From Streptomyces pactum (GTDB lineage: Bacteria; Actinomycetota; Actinomycetes; Streptomycetales; Streptomycetaceae): a stretch of 64,000 nucleotides of DNA. Positions within the stretch are counted from its first letter, which is position 1. Each line of letters starts with the position of its first letter. Of the stretch, positions 1-10,261 are shown one piece after another. The stretch is from contig NZ_JACYXC010000001.1 in assembly GCF_016031615.1 (NCBI RefSeq), forward strand, positions 5,766,001-5,830,000, in the 5' to 3' direction. The notes under the pieces were generated by a model. It was not told the DNA's origin, searched no databases, and saw only the letters and a program-made list of their open reading frames with translations. The position numbers and the translations under genes were made by a program.

Positions 1-2
1 TC

Positions 3-452
3 TCAGCCGCCGGTACGGACCGACTCCAGCGCCGCCGCCAGCCGCCGCGGGTCCCGGGTGGAGACGTAGACGTACGGCGTGGGGTCGGCCGGATCGGTCA
101 CCTCGATCCGCAGCGCGGTGGGGATGTAGCTGCGCAGCAGCATGAAGGCGCGCGGATCGGCCTTGTAGGTGCGCCAGGCGGTCGCCTCCTCGGCGTCCAG
201 CACCTCGGCGTCGCCCAGGGCCGCCACCGGGATGCGCGCGTCCCCGGCGACCAGCGAGTCCGCGACCACACGCACCCGCGCCGACCCGTAGGCGCTGATC
301 GTCACCGCGGCCAGCGCGGTGCCGCCGACCAGACCGCCCAGCATCGGCAGCGGACCGACCGGCAGCAGGATCACCCCGGCCGCCAGCCCCACCAGGACGG
401 CGATGAACCACCAGGAACGGGGCGCGGTCAGGCGTTCTTCGTAAGGCTGCAT
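3..452 (-). CDS. DUF3093 family membrane protein
   Basis: A 149-residue protein with two hydrophobic segments near the N-terminus (about residues 14-32 and 34-55), followed by a soluble domain of about 90 residues. Length and pattern fit the actinobacterial DUF3093 family, which usually lies beside dut as it does here. It is divergent from the thioesterase gene, with only about 58 bp between the two start codons, so the promoters must overlap. Function unknown; probably a small membrane protein with a cytoplasmic C-terminal domain. Confidence 0.85.
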   Translation of the reverse strand: MQPYEERLTAPRSWWFIAVLVGLAAGVILLPVGPLPMLGGLVGGTALAAVTISAYGSARVRVVADSLVAGDARIPVAALGDAEVLDAEEATAWRTYKADPRAFMLLRSYIPTALRIEVTDPADPTPYVYVSTRDPRRLAAALESVRTGG

Positions 453-496
453 GAGCCCAGCTTGGCACGGGGCGCGCCGGCCACCTGCCGCGCGGG

Positions 497-502
497 TAAG
501 GT
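497..502 (+). promoter_or_regulatory. -10 element of a probable leaderless thioesterase mRNA
   Basis: TAAGGT ends 8 nt before the GTG start at 511, so transcription would start at or next to the start codon. This is inference from spacing only. Confidence 0.4.
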
Positions 503-510
503 TCGGCGCT

Positions 511-1095
511 GTGAGTGGAAGAACGACTGCGCTGACCCCGCCGGAGGACGCCGTGCCCCCGGTGCGGCACCCCGACGCGCCCGCCCCCGGAGAGCCGCTG
601 GGCTCGCACTACGACCAGTGCTTCGGCTGTGGCGAGGAGCAGCCGCACGGGCTGCGGCTGGCGGCGACGGCCGGTGAGGGGGTGAGCGTGACCGCCACCT
701 TCACCGTGCGGCCCGCGCACCAGGGCGCCCCGGGGCTCGCGCACGGCGGTGTGCTGGCCACGGCGCTGGACGAGACGCTCGGGGCCCTGCAGTGGCTGCT
801 GCGGGTGATCGCGGTGACCGGACGGCTGGAGACCGACTTCGTCCGTCCCGTCCCGGTCGGCACCGAGCTGCACCTGGAGGCCAGGGTCACCGGAGTCCAC
901 GGACGCAAGATCTACTCCACCGCGACCGGCCGGATCGGCGGCCCGGACGGGCCGGTGGCGGTCCGCGCCGACGCCCTGTTCATCGAGGTGGCCATCGACC
1001 ACTTCATCGACAACGGCCGGCCCGAGGAGATCAACGCGGCGCTCGCCGACCCCGACCAGGTCAGGGTCGCCCGCGCCTTCGAGGTGAACCCGTGA
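511..1095 (+). CDS. PaaI-family (hotdog-fold) thioesterase
   Basis: A 194-residue protein with a hotdog thioesterase core. The segment FGCGEEQPHGL is typical of PaaI-like acyl-CoA thioesterases that begin with a Cys-containing loop, and AHGGVLATALDE holds the HGG motif and the acidic residue of the active-site helix. It probably hydrolyses an unknown acyl-CoA thioester. I chose GTG 511 over the ATG at 451 because 451 overlaps the divergent DUF3093 start and the first 20 residues do not look like the family. The dut gene follows about 50 bp downstream on the same strand. Confidence 0.85.
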   Translation: MSGRTTALTPPEDAVPPVRHPDAPAPGEPLGSHYDQCFGCGEEQPHGLRLAATAGEGVSVTATFTVRPAHQGAPGLAHGGVLATALDETLGALQWLLRVIAVTGRLETDFVRPVPVGTELHLEARVTGVHGRKIYSTATGRIGGPDGPVAVRADALFIEVAIDHFIDNGRPEEINAALADPDQVRVARAFEVNP

Positions 1096-1147
1096 CCGGC
1101 GCCGGCGCGCACCGCGCCGGGCCCGCCGCTGCCCGCAGGAGGATGGT

Positions 1148-1663
1148 GTGACCCGCCCGCCCGTCGACGTGCTCATCCGCCGGATCGACCCGGACGTCCC
1201 GCTCCCCGCCTACGGGCACCCCGGCGACGCCGGGGCCGACCTGGTCACCACCGAGGCGGCCGAGCTCGGCCCCGGGGAGCGCGCGGTGCTGCCGACCGGG
1301 GTCTCCATCGCGCTGCCCGACGGGTACGCCGCCTTCGTCCATCCGCGGTCCGGACTGGCGGCCCGTTGCGGTGTGGCGCTGGTGAATGCCCCAGGGACGG
1401 TCGATGCCGGGTACCGTGGAGAGATCAAGGTGATCGTGGTCAATCTGGACCCGCGCGAGAGCGTGCGGTTCGATCGTTTCGACCGGATCGCCCAACTGGT
1501 CGTCCAGCAAGTCGAGAAGGTGCGCTTCCACGAGGTCGCGGAGCTTCCCGGTTCGGCTCGGGCCGGAGGGGGCTTCGGGTCCACCGGTGGGCATGCAGCG
1601 GTGGGCGGCTCGACGGGTGGGAATGGATACGCTTCGGTCGGTTCCGACCGGGAAGGACTGTGA
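1148..1663 (+). CDS. dut: dUTP diphosphatase
   Basis: Trimeric dUTPase, which hydrolyses dUTP to dUMP and PPi, keeping uracil out of DNA and supplying dTMP synthesis. The family motifs are in order: HPGDAGADL (motif 1), HPRSGLAAR (motif 2), PGTVDAGYRGEI (motif 3, catalytic Asp/Tyr), RFDRIAQLV (motif 4), and the glycine-rich C-terminal arm GGGFGSTG (motif 5). At 171 residues it has a short extra tail after motif 5. The GTG start is preceded by a strong AGGAGG at 1137-1142. DUF3710 follows directly (next start 1665), so the two are probably cotranscribed. Confidence 0.96.
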   Translation: MTRPPVDVLIRRIDPDVPLPAYGHPGDAGADLVTTEAAELGPGERAVLPTGVSIALPDGYAAFVHPRSGLAARCGVALVNAPGTVDAGYRGEIKVIVVNLDPRESVRFDRFDRIAQLVVQQVEKVRFHEVAELPGSARAGGGFGSTGGHAAVGGSTGGNGYASVGSDREGL

Positions 1664-1664
1664 C

Positions 1665-2447
1665 GTGTTCGGACGTCGCCGCAAGCGCAGCAAGGAAGAC
1701 GTCGAGGAGTTCGACGCCACCGCCGAGGAGTCGGCCCGGGCGGAGGACGCCGCCGACGACGAGGCACCGGACGAGGACGTCCCGGCGAGCAGGGTCGCCC
1801 TGCCGCCGGCGCCCCGCCCGGACGGTCCGTGGGACATCTCCGAGGTACGCGAGCCCGGCGAGGGCCGGGTCGACCTCGGCGGGCTCTTCGTCCCGGGCGT
1901 GCAGGGCATGGAGCTGCGGGTCGAGGTCGCCGGGGACGCGATCGTCGCCGCGACCGTGGTGCTGAGCGACAGCGCCGTGCAGCTCCAGGCGTTCGCCGCC
2001 CCCAAGAACGAGGGCATCTGGGCCGAGGTCCGGGACGAGATCGCCGGCGGCATCACCCAGCAGGGCGGCGTCGTGGACGAGGTCGAGGGGCCGCTCGGCT
2101 GGGAGCTGCGGGCCCAGGTGCCGGTGCAGCTGCCGGACGGGACCAACGGCGTGCAGGTGGTCCGCTTCGTGGGCGTGGACGGCCCGCGCTGGTTCCTGCG
2201 GGGCGTGATCTCCGGCCAGGGCGCGGTGAAGCCCGAGACCGGCAGCCTGCTGGAGGCCGTGTTCCGGGACACCGTCGTGGTGCGCGGTGACGGTCCGATG
2301 GCGCCCCGCGACCCGATCGTCCTGAAGCTGCCCGACGACGCGCAGATGGTGGCCGACGGGGTGCAGCAGGAGGAGGCGCGCGGCTCCCGGTTCGCCGGCG
2401 GCGCCGACCGCCTGCAGCGCGGCCCGGAGATCACCGAGGTGCGCTGA
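1665..2447 (+). CDS. DUF3710 domain-containing protein
   Basis: A 260-residue protein starting with a short basic stretch (FGRRRKRSK), then an acidic low-complexity region to about residue 50, then the globular DUF3710 domain characteristic of actinobacteria and usually found just after dut. No catalytic motif is visible and the function is unknown. GTG 1665 is preferred because GGAAGGA lies about 8 nt upstream and it begins one base after the dut stop. An upstream in-frame ATG at 1587 would overlap dut. A strong hairpin follows the stop codon. Confidence 0.88.
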   Translation: MFGRRRKRSKEDVEEFDATAEESARAEDAADDEAPDEDVPASRVALPPAPRPDGPWDISEVREPGEGRVDLGGLFVPGVQGMELRVEVAGDAIVAATVVLSDSAVQLQAFAAPKNEGIWAEVRDEIAGGITQQGGVVDEVEGPLGWELRAQVPVQLPDGTNGVQVVRFVGVDGPRWFLRGVISGQGAVKPETGSLLEAVFRDTVVVRGDGPMAPRDPIVLKLPDDAQMVADGVQQEEARGSRFAGGADRLQRGPEITEVR

Positions 2448-2464
2448 CCGCGCCCGGGCACGTA

Positions 2465-2505
2465 CCGGTGGGCCGCGCTTCCCGTACGGGGGCGCGGCCC
2501 ACCGG
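2465..2505 (+). terminator. Strong hairpin after the dut-DUF3710 operon
   Basis: A perfect 14-bp stem (2465-2478 pairs with 2492-2505) with a 13-nt loop lies 18 bp after the DUF3710 stop. There is no U-tract, as is usual in this group. It separates the forward operon from the convergent acetyltransferase gene. Confidence 0.75.
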
Positions 2506-2769
2506 CGTCCGGTGCCGGGCGGCCGCCGCCGCCCGGCACCGGAGTCTCCGCACGGCGGGCCGGGCCGCCCGCCGGCGCGTGGGTGAACGGGACGGTCCGC
2601 CGCGCGGCACCGGCGAGGGCCCCGCGCGCCGGCCGCTCGCCCGCCACCCCGCCGGCGCGGCACCACCGCCCGGCGCCGCGGCGTCCGTACGGCGGCCGCC
2701 GCACCTCCGGAGGCCGTCAGGCGGGTGCGGGCCCGTGGACACCGCGCGGGCCCCGGGGGCGTCGGTCCG
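2506..2769. other. GC-rich convergent intergenic region
   Basis: Very GC-rich spacer between the terminator and the 3' end of the acetyltransferase gene. Frames through it are arginine/alanine-rich and resemble no family. No gene seen. Confidence 0.5.
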
Positions 2770-3312
2770 TTACCAGACGTCACCGTCCCGCCAGTCGCAG
2801 ATCAGCTCCCCGGTCAGGTCCACCGGCACCGTCAGCGGCATCACGAACGTCGAGTCGTCGTCCTCCTCGGTGCGCTCCACCCCGCCCGGCGCCAGCACCG
2901 ACGTGGCGCCCTGCCAGCGCTGCCACCCCAGTGAGGCGTACAGGGCGGCCGCCTCCTCGGCCGCCGACAGCGCGCCCAGCTCGTACGCCCCGCGCAGCAC
3001 CGGGTCCAGCGCCCCCATCACGGCGCTGCCGTAGCCGCGCCGCCGCCGGTCCGCGCGGGTCGCCACGCCCTCCACGTAGCCGGTGCGCAGCGCCCGCCCT
3101 CCGTGCAGCAGCCGGCGCTGCACCAGCGCGGCGTGGGCCACCAGCTCGTCGCCGTCCCACAGCAGCGCGTGCATGCCCCCCAGGGTGTGGTCCCAGTCCT
3201 CGTCGGAGAAGTCGCCCTCGAACGCGTCGTCGAGCAGACGCCGGATCGCCGCCAGCGACGCGGGGCCCAGGGCGGAGGTGTGCGCGGTCACCAATTCGGT
3301 CATGGCGGCCAT
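2770..3312 (-). CDS. AAC(2')-I-like aminoglycoside 2'-N-acetyltransferase (GNAT)
   Basis: A 180-residue GNAT acetyltransferase. By memory it follows the mycobacterial AAC(2')-Ic protein along its whole length: DWDHTLGGMHAL, AHAALVQRRLL, LRTGYVEGVATRADRRRRG (acetyl-CoA pyrophosphate-binding loop), VLRGAYELGALS, YASLGWQRWQG, TSVLAP, and the family-specific end CDWRDGDVW. AAC(2') enzymes acetylate the 2'-amino group of aminoglycosides; in actinobacteria they are chromosomal and may have another native substrate. ATG 3312 gives an N-terminus matching the family length; ATG 3303 is an alternative. It diverges from kdpD. Confidence 0.85.
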   Translation of the reverse strand: MAAMTELVTAHTSALGPASLAAIRRLLDDAFEGDFSDEDWDHTLGGMHALLWDGDELVAHAALVQRRLLHGGRALRTGYVEGVATRADRRRRGYGSAVMGALDPVLRGAYELGALSAAEEAAALYASLGWQRWQGATSVLAPGGVERTEEDDDSTFVMPLTVPVDLTGELICDWRDGDVW

Positions 3313-3539
3313 GATCGCAACGCGCCGGAGCGGGCGGCGAGTGGTTTTCGGCTCCGTCCCGCCGCGCGGCCCGACCCGGGGCCGGCCGGGACCACCCGGG
3401 GCCGACCGCGTCAGAAGTGCGTCAAATCCACCCCGTACGGCCACCCCTCGTCCGGTTTGTCCGTCGGGTGCGTCGTAGAGTCGCCGCGGAGGCACGACGA
3501 GGGCAGGGCGGTTCCCGGCCCGGGCAAGAAGATGGGGCC

Positions 3540-6093
3540 ATGGCACGCGGGAAGCTTCGGATCTACCTGGGCGCGGCGCCGGGAGTCGGCAAGACCTACG
3601 CGATGCTCTCGGAGGGCCACCGGCGGGCCGAGCGCGGCACCGACCTCGTCGTCGGGCTGGTCGAGCACCACGGACGGCCGCGCACCGAGGTCATGCTGCA
3701 CGGGCTGGAGACGGTGCCGCGCCGCGAGATCGCCTACCGGGGCACCACCTTCACCGAGATGGACCTGGACGCGGTCCTCGTCCGCCGCCCGGCGGTCGCC
3801 CTGGTGGACGAGCTGGCCCACACCAACGTCCCCGGCTGCCGCAACGCCAAGCGGTGGCAGGACGTCGAGGAACTGCTCCGGGCCGGGATCGACGTGATCT
3901 CCACGGTCAACATCCAGCACCTGGAGTCGCTGGGCGACGTCGTGGAGTCGATAACCGGGGTACGCCAGCGCGAGACCGTCCCCGACGAGATCGTCCGGCG
4001 CGCCGACCAGATCGAGCTGGTCGACATGTCGCCGCACGCGCTGCGCCGCCGCATGGCGCACGGCAACATCTACCCGCCGGACCGGATCGACGCGTCCCTG
4101 TCGCACTACTTCCGCCCCGGCAACCTGACCGCCCTGCGCGAGCTGGCGCTGCTGTGGACCGCGGACCGGGTGGACGAGTACCTCCAGCAGTACCGGGCCG
4201 AGCACGAGGTCTCCACCATCTGGCACGCCCGGGAGCGGATCGTCGTCGGCATCACCGGCGGACCGGAGGGCCGGACGCTGATCCGCCGCGCCGCGCGGAT
4301 GGCCGCCAAGGGGGCCGGCGGCGAGATCCTCGCCGTCTACATCGCCCGCAGCGACGGCCTGACCTCGGCCTCGCCTAAGGAACTGGCGGTCCAGCGCACC
4401 CTGGTCGAAAGCCTCGGCGGCACCTTCCACCACGTCATAGGGGAGGACGTGCCGCAGGCGCTGCTGGAGTTCGCCCGGGGCGTCAACGCCACCCAGATCG
4501 TGCTCGGCTCCAGCCGCCGCAAGACCTGGCAGTACGTCTTCGGGCCCGGCGTCGGCGCCACCGTGGCCCGCGACTCCGGCCCCGACCTGGACGTGCACAT
4601 CGTCACGCACGGGGAGGTCGCCAAGGGACGCGGGCTGCCCGTCGCCCGCGGCGCCCGGCTCGGCCGTTCCCGGGTCCTGGCCGGCTGGCTGGCCGGGGTG
4701 GCCGGCCCGGTGCTGCTCACCGTCGGCCTGCTGACTCTCGACCCCGGCCCCGGCCTCGCCAACGACGTCCTGCTCTTCCTCTTCCTGACCGTGGTCGCCG
4801 CCCTGCTCGGCGGCCTGCTGCCGGCGCTCGCCTCGGCCGCCGCCGGCTCCCTGCTGCTCAACTACTTCTTCATCCCGCCCACCCACACCCTCACCGTGCA
4901 GGACCCGAAGAACCTCGTCGCCATCGTGATCTTCTTCGCGGTCGCCGTCTCGGTCGCCTCGGTGGTGGACCTGGCCGCCCGCCGCACCCACCAGGCCGCC
5001 CGGCTGCGCGCCGAGTCCGAGGTGCTGTCCTTCCTGGCCGGCAGCGTGCTGCGCGGCGAGACCGGCCTGCAGGCCCTGCTGGAACGGGTCCGCGAGACCT
5101 TCGCCATGGAGTCCGTCGCCCTGCTGGAGCGGGACGGCGACCTGGCCCCGTGGACCTGCGCCGCCAGCGCCGGCACCGGGGACGCGCCGCCGCCCGCCCG
5201 CCCCGAGGACGCCGACGTGGACATGCCGGTGGGCGACCACCTGGCGCTCGCGCTGCGCGGCCGGGTGCTGCCCGCCGAGGACCGCCGGGTGCTCGCCGCC
5301 TTCGCCGCCCAGGCCGCCGTCGTACTGGACCGGCAGCGGCTGGTGGGGGAGGCCGCCCGGGCCCATGAGCTCGCCGAGGGCAACCGCATCCGCACCGCGC
5401 TGCTCGCCGCCGTCAGTCACGACCTGCGCACCCCGCTGGCCGGCATCAAGGCGGCCGTCTCCTCGCTCCGCTCCGACGACGTGGCCTGGTCCGAGGAGGA
5501 CGAGGCGGAGCTGCTCGCCGGCATCGAGGAGGGGGCCGACCGCCTCGACCACCTGGTCGGCAACCTGCTCGACATGTCCCGGCTGCAGACCGGCACCGTC
5601 ACCCCGCTCATCCGGGAGATCGACCTCGACGAGGTGGTGCCCATGGCGCTGGTCGGCGTGGACGAGCGCAGCGTCGTCCTGGACGTCCCCGAGGAACTGC
5701 CGATGGTCGCCGTGGACCCCGGGCTGCTGGAGCGCTGCGTGGCCAACATCGTCGAGAACGCGGTGAAGTACAGCCCGGCCGGCACCCCGGTCCTGGTCTC
5801 CGCCAGCGCCCTGGGGGAGCGGGTGGAGCTGCGGGTGGCCGACCGCGGCCCCGGCGTCCCGGACAGCGCCAAGGACCGCATCTTCGAGCCCTTCCAGCGG
5901 TACGGCGACGCCCCGCGCGGCGCCGGGGTCGGGCTCGGCCTCGCGGTGGCCCGGGGCTTCGCGGAGACCATGGGCGGCCGGCTCACCGCCGAGGACACCC
6001 CCGGCGGCGGGATGACCATGGTGCTCACCCTGCGCGCCGCGCCCGGCCGGCCACCGGCCGGCTCCCCGGGAGCCTGCCCGGGCCGCCGGCTGA
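3540..6093 (+). CDS. kdpD: Osmosensitive K+ channel sensor histidine kinase KdpD, C-terminal reading frame disturbed
   Basis: Membrane sensor kinase controlling high-affinity K+ uptake genes. Domain order: KdpD sensor domain with Walker A GAAPGVGKT (residues 11-19), Usp-like domain (about 230-360), DUF4118 membrane region (about 385-480), GAF-like region, HisKA with phospho-acceptor His627 (SHDLRTPL), and HATPase with N-box NIVENAVKYSP and G-boxes ADRGPGVPD and GVGLGLAVARG. Homology ends near 6035. In that frame no stop occurs until 7550, so it would run through kdpE and the next gene. The only nearby stop is TGA 6091-6093 in the +1 frame, which I take as the intended end; a 1-nt shift between about 6033 and 6090 would restore it. 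No kdpFABC genes are in the window. Confidence 0.9.
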
Positions 6094-6207
6094 CCCCACG
6101 GGCGCACCCGGCCCGCCCCTCGGTCACCGGCCGCTTCGCTGGACCCGCCGGACCCGGCGGCGACGAAGCCCCACCAGCAGCGACGACACAGAAAGGACGG
6201 CGGCCCG

Positions 6208-6954
<747 letters not shown>

Positions 6955-7139
6955 GGCGGACCGCCCGCCGGGGCCGTCCGCGAGGCCGTCCTTCCGGACC
7001 GCCGGCCGGAGCCGTCCGCCCGCCCCTCGGTGCACGGGCCTCCGGGGCCGCCCGTCCGGCGCCGGCGCCGGCCACCGGCCCGCCCGGCGCGGGGCGTGCC
7101 GGCCGCGCACGGGACGGTGATCCGGCCGGGCCGCCCCGG

Positions 7140-7145
7140 TACGCT
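7140..7145 (+). promoter_or_regulatory. -10 element of a probable leaderless OB-fold gene
   Basis: TACGCT ends 6 nt before the ATG at 7152. The spacing suggests that the start codon is at the 5' end of the mRNA. Confidence 0.4.
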
Positions 7146-7151
7146 GGCGGT

Positions 7152-7550
7152 ATGAGTGCCGTAACCCGACCCGACAAGCCCGCCGGCCGTTTCCGGCGGA
7201 TGCTCGACCGGCTGTCGAGTTCCCAGGAGGAGCTCCACTCCGCCGAGCTGGAGCAGGACGCGGAGGCCGCGGGCTGCACCAAGATCGGCGAGTGCGGTGA
7301 CCGGCAGATAGTGAAGGTGACCGGTACGCTGCGCACGGTCACCCTGCGGCCGCGGGCCGGCGTGCCGGCCCTGGAGGCGGAGCTGTTCGACGGCACCGCC
7401 GCCCTGGACGTGGTCTGGCTCGGCCGCCGCTCCATCCTCGGGATCGAGCCCGGCCGCAAGCTGATCGCCACCGGCCGCATCTCCATGAGTCACGGGCGCC
7501 GGGTGCTGTTCAACCCCAAGTACGAACTGCGACCGCTCGGACAGGAGTAG
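7152..7550 (+). CDS. OB-fold nucleic-acid-binding domain protein
   Basis: A small protein of 132 residues. After a charged N-terminal helix (about residues 8-35) it contains a single OB-fold of the tRNA-anticodon/RecG-wedge type: VKVTGTLRTVTLRP, ELFDGTAALDVVWLGRR, KLIATGRIS and RVLFNPKYEL form the expected strand pattern. It probably binds single-stranded nucleic acid. Its stop is 3 nt before the GTG of the DUF3159 gene, whose Shine-Dalgarno (AGGAG) overlaps the end of this one, so the two are translationally coupled. Confidence 0.85.
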   Translation: MSAVTRPDKPAGRFRRMLDRLSSSQEELHSAELEQDAEAAGCTKIGECGDRQIVKVTGTLRTVTLRPRAGVPALEAELFDGTAALDVVWLGRRSILGIEPGRKLIATGRISMSHGRRVLFNPKYELRPLGQE

Positions 7551-7553
7551 CGG

Positions 7554-8429
7554 GTGACGTCTGACGACAAGCGGACCTCGACCGACCAGGACACCGCGGG
7601 GGGCGACGACGCCGCCGCGAGCGCGCGCGGCAGGGCGGCGGCCGACACCGCGCTGCTGGAGGCGTTCGGCGGGGTCCGCGGCATGGTGGACACCACCGTG
7701 CCCGGACTGGTCTTCGTCCTCTTCTACACCATCAAGCGGGACATCCATCTCGCCGCGATCACCGCGCTCGGCGTCACGGTGCTGCTCGCCGTCGCCCGGC
7801 TGATCCGCAAGGAAACCCTCAAGCACGCCTTCAGCGGCGTCTTCGGGGTCGCCTTCGGCGCGGTGTTCGCGATGATGTCCGGCGACGCCAAGAACTTCTA
7901 CCTGCCCGGCATGCTCTACACGCTGGGGCTGTCCGTCGCCTACATCCTCTCGGCGGTCCTCCGGTTCCCGCTGATCGGGGTGCTGCTCGGCCCGATCCTC
8001 AAGGAGAACCTCTCCTGGCGGACCCGCAACCCGGGCCGCTTCACCGCCTACACCAAGGCCACCTGGGCCTGGGGCCTGATCCTGCTGGGCAAGTCGGCGA
8101 TCCTCTTCCCGCTGTACTGGTGGGGCGACGCCACCCAGCTGGGGTGGGTCAAGGTCGCCCTGGGCATCCCGCCGTTCCTGCTCTGCGTCTACCTGACCTG
8201 GATCTTCCTGGCCAAGGCGCCGCCGCCGATCGACGTCATCGCCGAGATGGAGGCCGAGGAGAAGGCGGAGCGGGAACGCGAGCGGGCCCGGCAGGCGGCC
8301 GGTGCCGCGGAGGCGTCCGTCACCCAGGCGCTCGACGAGTGGACCGACGGGATCGTGGACCGGGCCCGGGCCGAAACGGCGGAGCGGCAGCAGCCGGGCC
8401 CGCACCCGGCGGCGGACCGCCCGCACTGA
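7554..8429 (+). CDS. DUF3159 domain-containing membrane protein
   Basis: A 291-residue polytopic membrane protein with about six hydrophobic segments between residues 45 and 225 and a charged, glutamate/arginine-rich C-terminal tail likely to be helical and cytoplasmic. Features such as FGGVRGMVDTTVPGLVF and NPGRFTAYTKATWAWG fit the actinobacterial DUF3159 family, which normally follows the OB-fold gene. Substrate or role unknown. The GTG start has AGGAG 8 nt upstream, within the previous gene's last codons. Confidence 0.88.
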   Translation: MTSDDKRTSTDQDTAGGDDAAASARGRAAADTALLEAFGGVRGMVDTTVPGLVFVLFYTIKRDIHLAAITALGVTVLLAVARLIRKETLKHAFSGVFGVAFGAVFAMMSGDAKNFYLPGMLYTLGLSVAYILSAVLRFPLIGVLLGPILKENLSWRTRNPGRFTAYTKATWAWGLILLGKSAILFPLYWWGDATQLGWVKVALGIPPFLLCVYLTWIFLAKAPPPIDVIAEMEAEEKAERERERARQAAGAAEASVTQALDEWTDGIVDRARAETAERQQPGPHPAADRPH

Positions 8430-8775
8430 GCGAAGCAGGCCGCGCACCGTCCGCACCGGGCGAAGCCGCCCACGCGGCGGGCCGTGGCCCGGCCCGGGCG
8501 GCACCCCGGCCGGCGGCGGCGTCCGTGCGACGGGCGGGAGCCGTGCCGCGCGCCGTGTGTCCGCCGGGCCGGGGCGGGCCCGGCGCGGCAACCACGCGCG
8601 GCCCGGGGCCGGGCCCGTCCGGCGGCAGCCGCGTCCCCCCGGAGACCGGTCATGGCTCCAGCGGCCCCGGCGGGTGACAGTCGCGGGGCCCGCGGCCGGC
8701 AGACGACCGGCGGGAACGACAGCGCCGGCCGGGCCCCGGGGGTCGGGGTCCCGGCCGGCGTGCGGGCCTAACGGC
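8430..8775. other. GC-rich convergent intergenic region
   Basis: About 345 bp between the converging DUF3159 and TrkA genes. Rich in CCGG runs; no gene-like frame or clear strong terminator seen. Confidence 0.45.
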
Positions 8776-9447
8776 TCAGGCGTCCTCGCGCCGGACCGAC
8801 AGCAGGTCCTCCAGCTGCTCCTCACGCGCCTGGGCGGCCACGAACAGCAGCTCGTCACCGGCCTCCAGGACGTCGTCCTTGCTGGGGGTGAGCACCCGCG
8901 TCCCGCGGATGATGGTGACCAGGCTGGTGTCCTGGGGCCACGCCACCTCGCCGACCCGGGTGCCCACCAGCGCCGCCTCCGGCGGCAGCGTCAGCTCCAC
9001 CAGGTTGGCGTCGCCGTGGCTGAAGCGGAGCAGCCGCACCAGGTCGCCGACGCTCACCGCCTCCTCCACCAGCGCCGACATCAGCCGCGGTGTGGAGACG
9101 GCCACGTCGACGCCCCACGACTCGTTGAACAGCCACTCGTTCTTCGGGTTGTTCACCCGGGCGACGACCCGCGGCACCCCGTACTCGGTCTTCGCCAGCA
9201 GGGAGACGACGAGGTTGACCTTGTCGTCACCGGTGGCGGCGATCACCACGTTGCAGCCCTGCAGCGCCGCCTCGTCCAGCGAGGTGATCTCGCACGCGTC
9301 GGCGAGCAGCCACTCGGCCTGCGGCACCCGCTCCACCGAGATGGCGGTCGGCGCCTTGTCGATCAGGAGGACCTCGTGGCCGTTCTCCAGCAGCTCGCCC
9401 GCGATGGACCTGCCCACCGCGCCCGCTCCGGCAATGGCAACCCTCAC
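8776..9447 (-). CDS. TrkA-type potassium uptake regulatory protein (second of pair)
   Basis: A 223-residue protein with a TrkA-N (RCK) Rossmann domain, start VRVAIAGAGAVGRSIA with the GxGxxG NAD-binding loop, Asp at the end of strand 2 (LLIDK), then a TrkA-C domain (VGTRVGEVAWP ... VLEAGDELLFV). Such cytoplasmic subunits gate Trk/Ktr K+ channels in response to nucleotides. GTG 9447 is chosen because GAGGAG lies 5-10 nt upstream and the protein then begins directly at the Rossmann fold. It is 148 bp downstream of a paralogue on the same strand; the two resemble the CeoB/CeoC pair of mycobacteria. Confidence 0.9.
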   Translation of the reverse strand: MRVAIAGAGAVGRSIAGELLENGHEVLLIDKAPTAISVERVPQAEWLLADACEITSLDEAALQGCNVVIAATGDDKVNLVVSLLAKTEYGVPRVVARVNNPKNEWLFNESWGVDVAVSTPRLMSALVEEAVSVGDLVRLLRFSHGDANLVELTLPPEAALVGTRVGEVAWPQDTSLVTIIRGTRVLTPSKDDVLEAGDELLFVAAQAREEQLEDLLSVRREDA

Positions 9448-9595
9448 AGCATCTCCTCGCTCAGCCCCGGAGCCGATGTCCGGGTGGTGCCTCCGTTCCC
9501 GCCCCGCGGGCGCGTTCCCTCCGACGACGGCCCGGCCGGGGGCACGGGTGCACGACCACTCGCCCACCGCGGCCGTACGGTCCGGTGCGGCCGGT

Positions 9596-10261
9596 TCACC
9601 GCTGGTCCTCCGGGCCCCGCGCGAAGGCCGCCTCGACCCTCTCGACGTCCTCGGTGCGCATCATCACGTGCACCAGATCGCCTTCCTGGAGCACCGTCTG
9701 GGAGGTGGGCAGTATGGCCTCGCCCAGCCGGGTGAGGAAGGCGACCCGGACCCCGGTCTCCTCCTGGAGCTTGCTGATCTTGTGGCCGACCCACGCGGGG
9801 GCGGTGTGCACCTCGGCCAGCTGCACGCCGCCGCTGGGGTCCCGCCACAGCGCCTCGGAGCCGGACGGCAGCAGCCGGCGCAGCATCTGGTCGGCGGTCC
9901 AGCGCACGGTGGCCACGGTCGGGATACCGAGCCGCTGGTAGACCTCGGCCCGCCGCGGGTCGTAGATCCGGGCCGCGACGTTCTCCACGCCGAACATCTC
10001 GCGCGCCACCCGGGCGGCGATGATGTTGGAGTTGTCACCGCTGCTCACCGCGGCGAACGCGCCGGCCTCCTCGATGCCCGCCTCGCGCAGGGTGTCCTGG
10101 TCGAAGCCGACGCCGGTCACCCGGCGACCGCCGAACCCGGCACCCAGCCGGCGGAACGCCGTCGGGTCCCGGTCGACCACCGCGACGGTGTGGCCCTTGG
10201 CCTCCAGGGTCTGGGCCAGAGCGGCACCGACCCGGCCGCAGCCCATGATGACGATGTGCAT
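9596..10261 (-). CDS. TrkA-type potassium uptake regulatory protein (first of pair)
   Basis: A 221-residue paralogue of the following gene. TrkA-N domain: MHIVIMGCGRVGAALA with GxGxxG, VVDRDP ending strand 2, and SSGDNSNIIAARVAR. TrkA-C domain: GHKISKLQEETGVRV ... VLQEGDLVHVMM. It probably acts with the second copy as a regulator of a Trk-type K+ transporter whose membrane subunit is not in the window. A purine-rich AAGGGGGG tract precedes the ATG. K+-related genes (kdpDE) lie 3 kb away. Confidence 0.9.
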   Translation of the reverse strand: MHIVIMGCGRVGAALAQTLEAKGHTVAVVDRDPTAFRRLGAGFGGRRVTGVGFDQDTLREAGIEEAGAFAAVSSGDNSNIIAARVAREMFGVENVAARIYDPRRAEVYQRLGIPTVATVRWTADQMLRRLLPSGSEALWRDPSGGVQLAEVHTAPAWVGHKISKLQEETGVRVAFLTRLGEAILPTSQTVLQEGDLVHVMMRTEDVERVEAAFARGPEDQR

